Assembly (NCBI GenBank): GCA_000611775.1
Contig: KK106984.1
Location: 1,332,364-1,396,363, forward strand
Reading direction: 5' to 3'
From: Umbilicaria muhlenbergii
Taxonomy: Eukaryota; Ascomycota; Lecanoromycetes; Umbilicariales; Umbilicariaceae
DNA: 64,000 nucleotides
In this document: one piece after another, positions 58,801 to 64,000 of the stretch
Position numbering within the stretch: position 1 is the first letter of the stretch
Layout of the letters: every line of letters starts with the position of its first letter
Notes under the pieces: generated by a model
Database searches by the model: none
Seen by the model: only the letters and a program-made list of their open reading frames with translations
What the model was told of the DNA's origin: nothing
Made by a program: the position numbers and the translations under genes

Positions 58801-61800
58801 CAAGTGCATGTTATATGAAATATCAGATGAACATGACTGTCAACATGTCACAATTTAATGCAAGTATACTGAATTTATCAAGCCTCCTGTCTCAATAAGT
58901 CTTGAATTGAGAGATGATTTACAGGAGTAAAGATGAACTTCTGTTGAATAAAAATTATGACAATCAATGAGGGTACTCTGTATTGCCTTCATCATTGTGA
59001 GGAATAAATATATTCTTGAAAAATTGCTGCATCTTTTATCATGAATCAACAGCAAATATGCATCAGGAAGGTAAACTTCACTGCTTTAATTATTAAGTTA
59101 ATGTTATTTATTAACATGATTAAGACCCTGCTGATCATCTTTCTGTTTCACATGTTTCAGTTTCTCAAATATGAATTTAAAGATGTGACTTAAAAATTTC
59201 CTCTCTCATCCTCATCTGGCACATCTTTAGCATCATCAGGCTTCACAGGAGGACAAGAGAAATGATGATCATAACTTAATACACTCATTAAGGGTTTTAG
59301 TCTCATGCGCACTGCATAGATACTGATATGCCAAGAGTCAGGCTTCACATTTAGTTGTCATCTTTTAATGTCATCTACTCATACTCTTGCAGTTCAGATT
59401 ACACAATCTGTGCACACAGCACCACATTAAAGAATAATTATGAGTGTCAGCATTATGACTGAGAGTTAATTGCACAACAGAATCATGACTTTCAATCATT
59501 TCATTCTTTTTAATCTTCTCTGAGCAGCTTCTCTCAAGTCACCTGCTGAGCTTTTCTTGATTTTCTTTGTTCAATAGTTTAGTGGACAGTTAATTTGCTT
59601 AAATTAATCTTTAAACAGATTTGACTGCTTCTTCTTAAATGTATCTGAGTGTTTCTTCTTGAAGCTATCTCAAGCTTTTTTGATTAAATCATCTTCATAT
59701 TAAATTCTTCAGAGGAGCTGTGACTCAAGAATGTTAAACCTTTAATGCTCTTTTAAACTCAAGTCAATTATGCTGTCATTGTCAAGAAACTTCTTAATTA
59801 CTTTTAATGAGTTAATTTGTGATGAATTCTCACAAACAGTCAATATGCAGTCTGATTTTAAATGCAAGTGACATATCATGATCTTTATTCTGTGAAGAAA
59901 TTAATCAACATATCAGAGTTGAGCTGCAGTGATGAATCTGAGTGCACAGAGGTTTCAGAGACTTAAACCTGATCATTGATGAATGAGACAACAACAGGGT
60001 AGTCAAGTGATAATCACAGAGAACATGCAATCAAAAGACTTGACTCATGCAGACAAGGCAATGCAAACATGTCAGATGATGATGAAATTATGATAAGACT
60101 CAAGGAAGCTTCTGATTCAGATGAACTAAAAATGACACAACATGCAGGAAGGCAAAGAAGGCAAGGAAAATAATGTGATGAAAGCAGTGAAATATCTTCA
60201 ACTTTGATAATTGATGACAGGAGATTTCTATCTAGATGCAAAGACTTAATTCATGAGATCAACACATGACCTCTTACAGACTGTCACTATTAAATCAAAG
60301 GTTCTTTGTCTTAAAAGAGTAATTCACAGAGGCATAAGCTGACCTTCATTATTACAAATGATGAGAGAATGAGAATGAGGATGAAGCAAGGAACATGCTT
60401 TTAATTCATCATTAAAAACAGCTTGTACAGCAGTCTACCTCAAGAGAATAAAGTATGCCAACTCTTAAAATGAGCAGCATGAGTGAAAAGTTCAGTGAAC
60501 ACTTCATCAGAAAGAGCAGAAAGGGGGAGTGATCTGCTGAAGAAAAAGAATTAAAGTGTTTAATTTACTGATTATCTTCAATCTGAATGTGAATTGTGAC
60601 AACTGTGTACAATAATGATGAACTCTGTACTCTTCTCTGCTGAAGAGACTCACTATCAATGAAGTTGAAGAATGTGATGATGATTTAATCAGCATTACAA
60701 TGCACCTCTGCAAAGTTTCATGCACACAGAACTTTGCAAGAATGCCTGATGACAAAGTGACTGTCATGTTGTTATCTTTCATTGACCTCAGGAATAAGAA
60801 TCATTTCTGAAAAATAATCTTGCATCTTGATGAGCACCTCATCATTGAAAATGAGCATCACAGTCAGTCAAGAGTTTGCTTCTGAGATTGCTGATTGTGC
60901 TGATAAAGATGTCAGCCTTGAGAGTGTCTTGAAGAATCTTAAGGTTCAAACTTGCAACATCTTCTTTATCACAATTAAGTTGTTGATTATTTTATCACAG
61001 TGAGCACTCTCCTTTAAATGATTATCATTAAAATTAAAGAGGAGCATCTGACAAATCATGATGTTCATGAGGAAGAATTGTCTGTCAAAAGTGAAATAAG
61101 TTCAAAAGTCTGACATTAACATCCTCAACAAGCTCTGATCACACTTTGAGTCATGAAAACATCTGAAGATATTTTTCAATCATGATTCAGAGGTGATGAT
61201 GAAAAATACAATCTCTCAAATTTATCTGAAGCTGTGATGCATAGTGAACTGACGTGTTGATGACTTTATTCACATTTAAATTTATGCTGTCATGCTTCAT
61301 GACTTGCATCTTCTGATGAATAGAGTCAATTCTCTGCAACTCAAATCAGAAGTGAGTGAAAAGATTGAACAAGTTATTTTCAACTCAACACTTGTTGATG
61401 ACTCACTGAAAGACATATCAAAGTGAATCAAAGAGTTTTTGAGGTTCAGGGAAAGGATGAAGGTGATTGCAATGAGTAATGAAGAGCTTAAGGCTTTAAT
61501 TGTTATTTCATCTTCACTCTTGTCAATGCATCAGTAAGTCACTCATCCTCAGAGCTCAATTCACTGAACTTAATCATCATTCAACGTGAGTCAGACTTAA
61601 TGACATTAATTTTGTTCACACAATACAACATCTGTAAAGTATTGAGGTCACAGAAGTAGCTGTGAAAGTTAAAGCTCATACAGTCACAAATCAGATTCAT
61701 AGCTTTATCTTACAGAGGTTCAGATATGAAGTTGTTGAAGATACAGATATGAATCATGATGAATAAATGATAAATGTGAAGGATGAGAATGAAGAGCAGA

Positions 61801-62500
61801 ATGAGAAGAATAAGAAAGATGTTAATAATGCAGATGAGGATTCATCTGATGCTGAGTTAATTAATGAGGATGATAGGTCATCAGTTAATCATTAATCAAC
61901 ATACAGCAATGCTACATCAGTGCACACACATCTGAATACTTTAGATCAAGCTGTTAATTCATGTTAAGAGTATTCAAATCAAGTGAAAGTTGAAACTGAG
62001 CAGCAGATGATGATTAACAAGTTAATGCATTCTTCTTACTTGACATCAACATTCATCAATGAAGACACAAACAGTATGTGTTTATTTATGAAGCTTTAAC
62101 ACTAAGCTTACAAAGAAGCAGTGAGTAACACTTCATCATTAAACTTCTTATCTGAAGCAGCAGATTTACTTTATCACTGTAAGTGACCTCCTTTTAAGTC
62201 TGAATATCACACTTACAAGCGCAGAAAATAGGCAACAAATTGAAGAATACAATCTCATGTTCATTCTGCACAGTTTTCAGAGACATTCAGCTTCTCTTCC
62301 TAATAATTATATGAGCTCACAACAGCAACGTAATTTTGAGATGAGTAAGTCATAATTCAATTAAGGAATTGATCATCATAGTTAAAATCAACAAGAACTT
62401 AAATCAACCCTCAATAAATACAGTCAGTGACTCTCTCACACTTGTCAATTTTCTTAGCGCAGCAGGAGATTTTTGAAATTCTTACTTTAACTCTGATGAT
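55891..62500. other. 6.6 kb of decayed sequence without recognised gene
   Basis: Read on both strands, also with TGA as Trp. The minus strand at 57,609-57,947 has 112 codons with a hydrophobic N-terminal helix followed by an acidic Gln/Ser-rich part, a possible secreted or membrane-anchored protein. The plus strand at 61,740-61,900 has a Glu/Asp/Asn-rich stretch. Other short frames lack motifs. Base composition and triplet bias are as in the rest of the decayed DNA, so this is probably layered old repeats. Confidence 0.4.
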
Positions 62501-62728
62501 ACATTAGTGAACCTGACAGAACACTATCTTTGAAATTTTTATATCACTCTGAACAGGACACTCATCAACTCTTCAGGACATAATCTTTGAGACTTTTAAA
62601 ATGTGCTGAATACAACACTCATTAACTCAAGAGAACACAACCTCTGAAACTTCTACATTGCTTTCAATGAGACACTGATCAACCTGCTGATATACATTGC
62701 AGGTTCATCTTGCTGATCAGTTACAACA
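62501..62728 (+). repeat. 57-bp in-frame tandem repeat, three full units plus a partial one
   Basis: Units start at 62,501, 62,558, 62,615 and 62,672. Each encodes 19 residues of the form TL(V/I)N...(E/G)H(Y/N)LW(N/D)F...(L/F)N, with TGA at the W position in all three full units and ACA CT(N) at most unit starts. The exact multiple of three and the conserved residues suggest a former coding repeat. The parent protein is not recognised; one TAA lies in the second unit. Confidence 0.75.
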
Positions 62729-62748
62729 GTTGAGAAGTAATAAACAGA

Positions 62749-62970
62749 ATGTTCATCACTGATGTAACTTTCACCTCTTTCATTATGTATGTTGTTCAGT
62801 TGAAGGTTAATGATAATACTTTTTTTCCTCACTCTGCATCCTGTCCTGAAATGATTGAATTGCCTTGTATGATATGCATCAGGATCATGAAGGTCAGGGC
62901 TTTTGTGTTTAAAGAGCCTTTTGAATTGAAAGATTTTGATGAATCAAGAGCTGATACACGTCTAATTTGA
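62749..62970 (+). CDS. Small Cys-containing open frame, unknown
   Basis: 73 codons, then TGA and soon TAA. It contains a CPEMIELPCMICIRIMK block whose Cys spacing resembles a partial zinc-binding patch, followed by FVFKEPFELKDFDESRADT, an unusually well-formed coding-like stretch for this area. Its start may be internal. It might be the end of the protein with the 57-bp repeats. Function unknown. Confidence 0.35.
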   Translation: MFITDVTFTSFIMYVVQLKVNDNTFFPHSASCPEMIELPCMICIRIMKVRAFVFKEPFELKDFDESRADTRLI

Positions 62971-64000
62971 TAAACAGGATGAGTAAACTAAATGTTCATC
63001 AGTTAAAGTTTTAACATTAAAGCAGTATCCTCACCTTCTTGATTAAGTTCATCTCACACAGTAAGGCTCACTTCTCACTCAGGCTTTTGTCTGTACATAT
63101 GTTGCTCTTAGAGTTGAATACTACATGAGATAGTCAGTTCTTTAACTCTGTCAAAATTGTTTTATCATTGTCGCTCAACTCTTGCTGTGTGAGATGTGAT
63201 ATGAGCAGCTCTACTGTAAACATCTTGAAAGATCAGGAGTAAGGTAGATTAAAAACATACAAGTGCAAAATAAAATAAAGTGATGATTCTTTATTTATTA
63301 ATGTTGTGTCCCTGTTGATACTGTGTCAGGATGAAGAGCACTGTGACTGAGAATATCATTTTATGAACAGTCCTCAAAGTTTACTCTGATTGATGATGAG
63401 GCTGCTTTGAGTGAAAGGTTCAGTTTGATTACCTCATACTCATACTTCATCCCAACCGCCTCATTGGCAGTTAAGCAGAATTCATTAAAGTGAGCAAACT
63501 TTATCTGATGTCATACTTGCTGCACTTGAACACTCTTTACTATTCAGCCTTTTCACTGCCTCAATGAGTCTCAACATTGAGCAGCAGCTGCTATGACTTA
63601 TTCAATGACAGAAGTGTACCTGAAATGAGGAATTTCTCACACTACAAAATTGAACAGTCAGTTCAGGGGCTCAGGGCTTCACTGAAGGCATACAGCTTTT
63701 AAAATCAGAGGTGAACAAGTTTTTCACCTCTCTGAATCAGGAGCTGTCAATGAATATCATAATTAAGCCTGTTAACTTAAAAAAAACATGACAGGGAGCA
63801 GTGATCTTCTGTTCATTCAACATGTTTTACTTCATCTCTCAATTTGTCATCTTATATCATCTTTTCTTCATCTGTAATGCTTCATGACCTCCTCCTTTTC
63901 TTTACTTTCACATAGAAGTCACTGAAAGAGCAAGTAAAATATTATCTTCCTGTTCAATATTTCTGCAGTTACTCATTCTCTTGTTGCAGAGGCAGGCTGC
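62971..64000. other. Right end of the window, no recognised gene
   Basis: No open frame of interest on either strand. Confidence 0.4.

Noticed and set aside
62501-62728. CRISPR-like array
   Set aside because: The repeats are contiguous, in frame and without spacers; this is a coding tandem repeat.
1-64000. Classical Neurospora-type RIP (CA to TA) as the full explanation
   Set aside because: It predicts abundant TAG from TGG and many TAA/TAG from CAG/CAA. Instead TGA dominates, and TAA/TAG remain sparse in long readable frames. Some CAA to TAA change is present, so it may contribute in a minor way.
1-64000. Organellar (mitochondrial) origin, where UGA=Trp is normal
   Set aside because: There are no respiratory-chain, rRNA or tRNA genes in 64 kb, and the content is nuclear transposons plus NLR and kinase families.
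1-64000. UGA as selenocysteine
   Set aside because: Dozens of TGA codons fall at Trp (and some Arg) positions in families without selenoproteins, and Pezizomycotina lack the selenocysteine machinery as far as I know.

Overview
The window reads as AT-rich, transposon-laden DNA from a filamentous ascomycete (Pezizomycotina-like). It contains a Tad-type LINE, a fungal hAT transposase, a fungal Ty3/Gypsy element, a Ty1/Copia fragment, a DUF3435 recombinase-like gene, a RecQ-like helicase, and fungal self-recognition families (kinase-TPR, double kinase, NACHT-type NLR N-terminus). I see no rRNA, tRNA, CRISPR or organellar gene. Almost every coding stretch is decayed and identified by protein motifs. 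Family names come from memory of those motifs, not from a database search.

Layout. 1-1,024: hAT transposase, minus strand, cut by the window edge. 3,886-4,850: a TIR-bearing non-autonomous DNA element. 8,083-19,089: a complete-length but broken Gypsy element with 142-bp LTRs and a 5-bp target duplication. 19.4-20.9 kb: RecQ-like helicase, minus strand. 23.5-25.8 kb: coiled-coil and Ulp1-like protease pieces. 27.1-28.5 kb: two small minus-strand genes. 29.2-36.3 kb: two plus-strand kinase-family genes in tandem, the second ending in 126-bp TPR repeats. 41,795-42,729: second copy of the TIR element, opposite orientation, carrying a piece of Gypsy reverse transcriptase. 42.8-44.06 kb: N-terminal part of an NLR, minus strand. 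44.5-52.8 kb: a nest in which a Copia fossil is invaded by a solo LTR and by a 4.9-kb LINE, followed by an LTR-like copy in inverted orientation. 53.8-55.9 kb: DUF3435 gene. 56-64 kb: mostly unrecognised, with a 57-bp in-frame repeat at 62.5 kb.

The most striking signal is codon-level. Wherever a family has a conserved tryptophan, this DNA nearly always has TGA instead of TGG. Recognisable C-termini end in TAA or TAG. Over most of the window the triplets TGG and CCA are nearly absent on both strands, which suggests a repeat-directed cytosine mutation process. In the Copia fossil, however, TGG and CCA are common except at Trp codons, and a general mutation process does not explain that. Two models compete: nuclear UGA decoded as Trp, perhaps promoted by loss of TGG, or an unusual RIP-like process that makes mainly TGA. 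TGA also replaces Arg CGA in several decayed genes, so both may be true.

Gene interplay: the kinase-TPR, double-kinase and NLR genes belong to families linked to fungal non-self recognition. Here they lie among transposons, and the NLR is cut off beside a transposon where its NTPase domain should begin.
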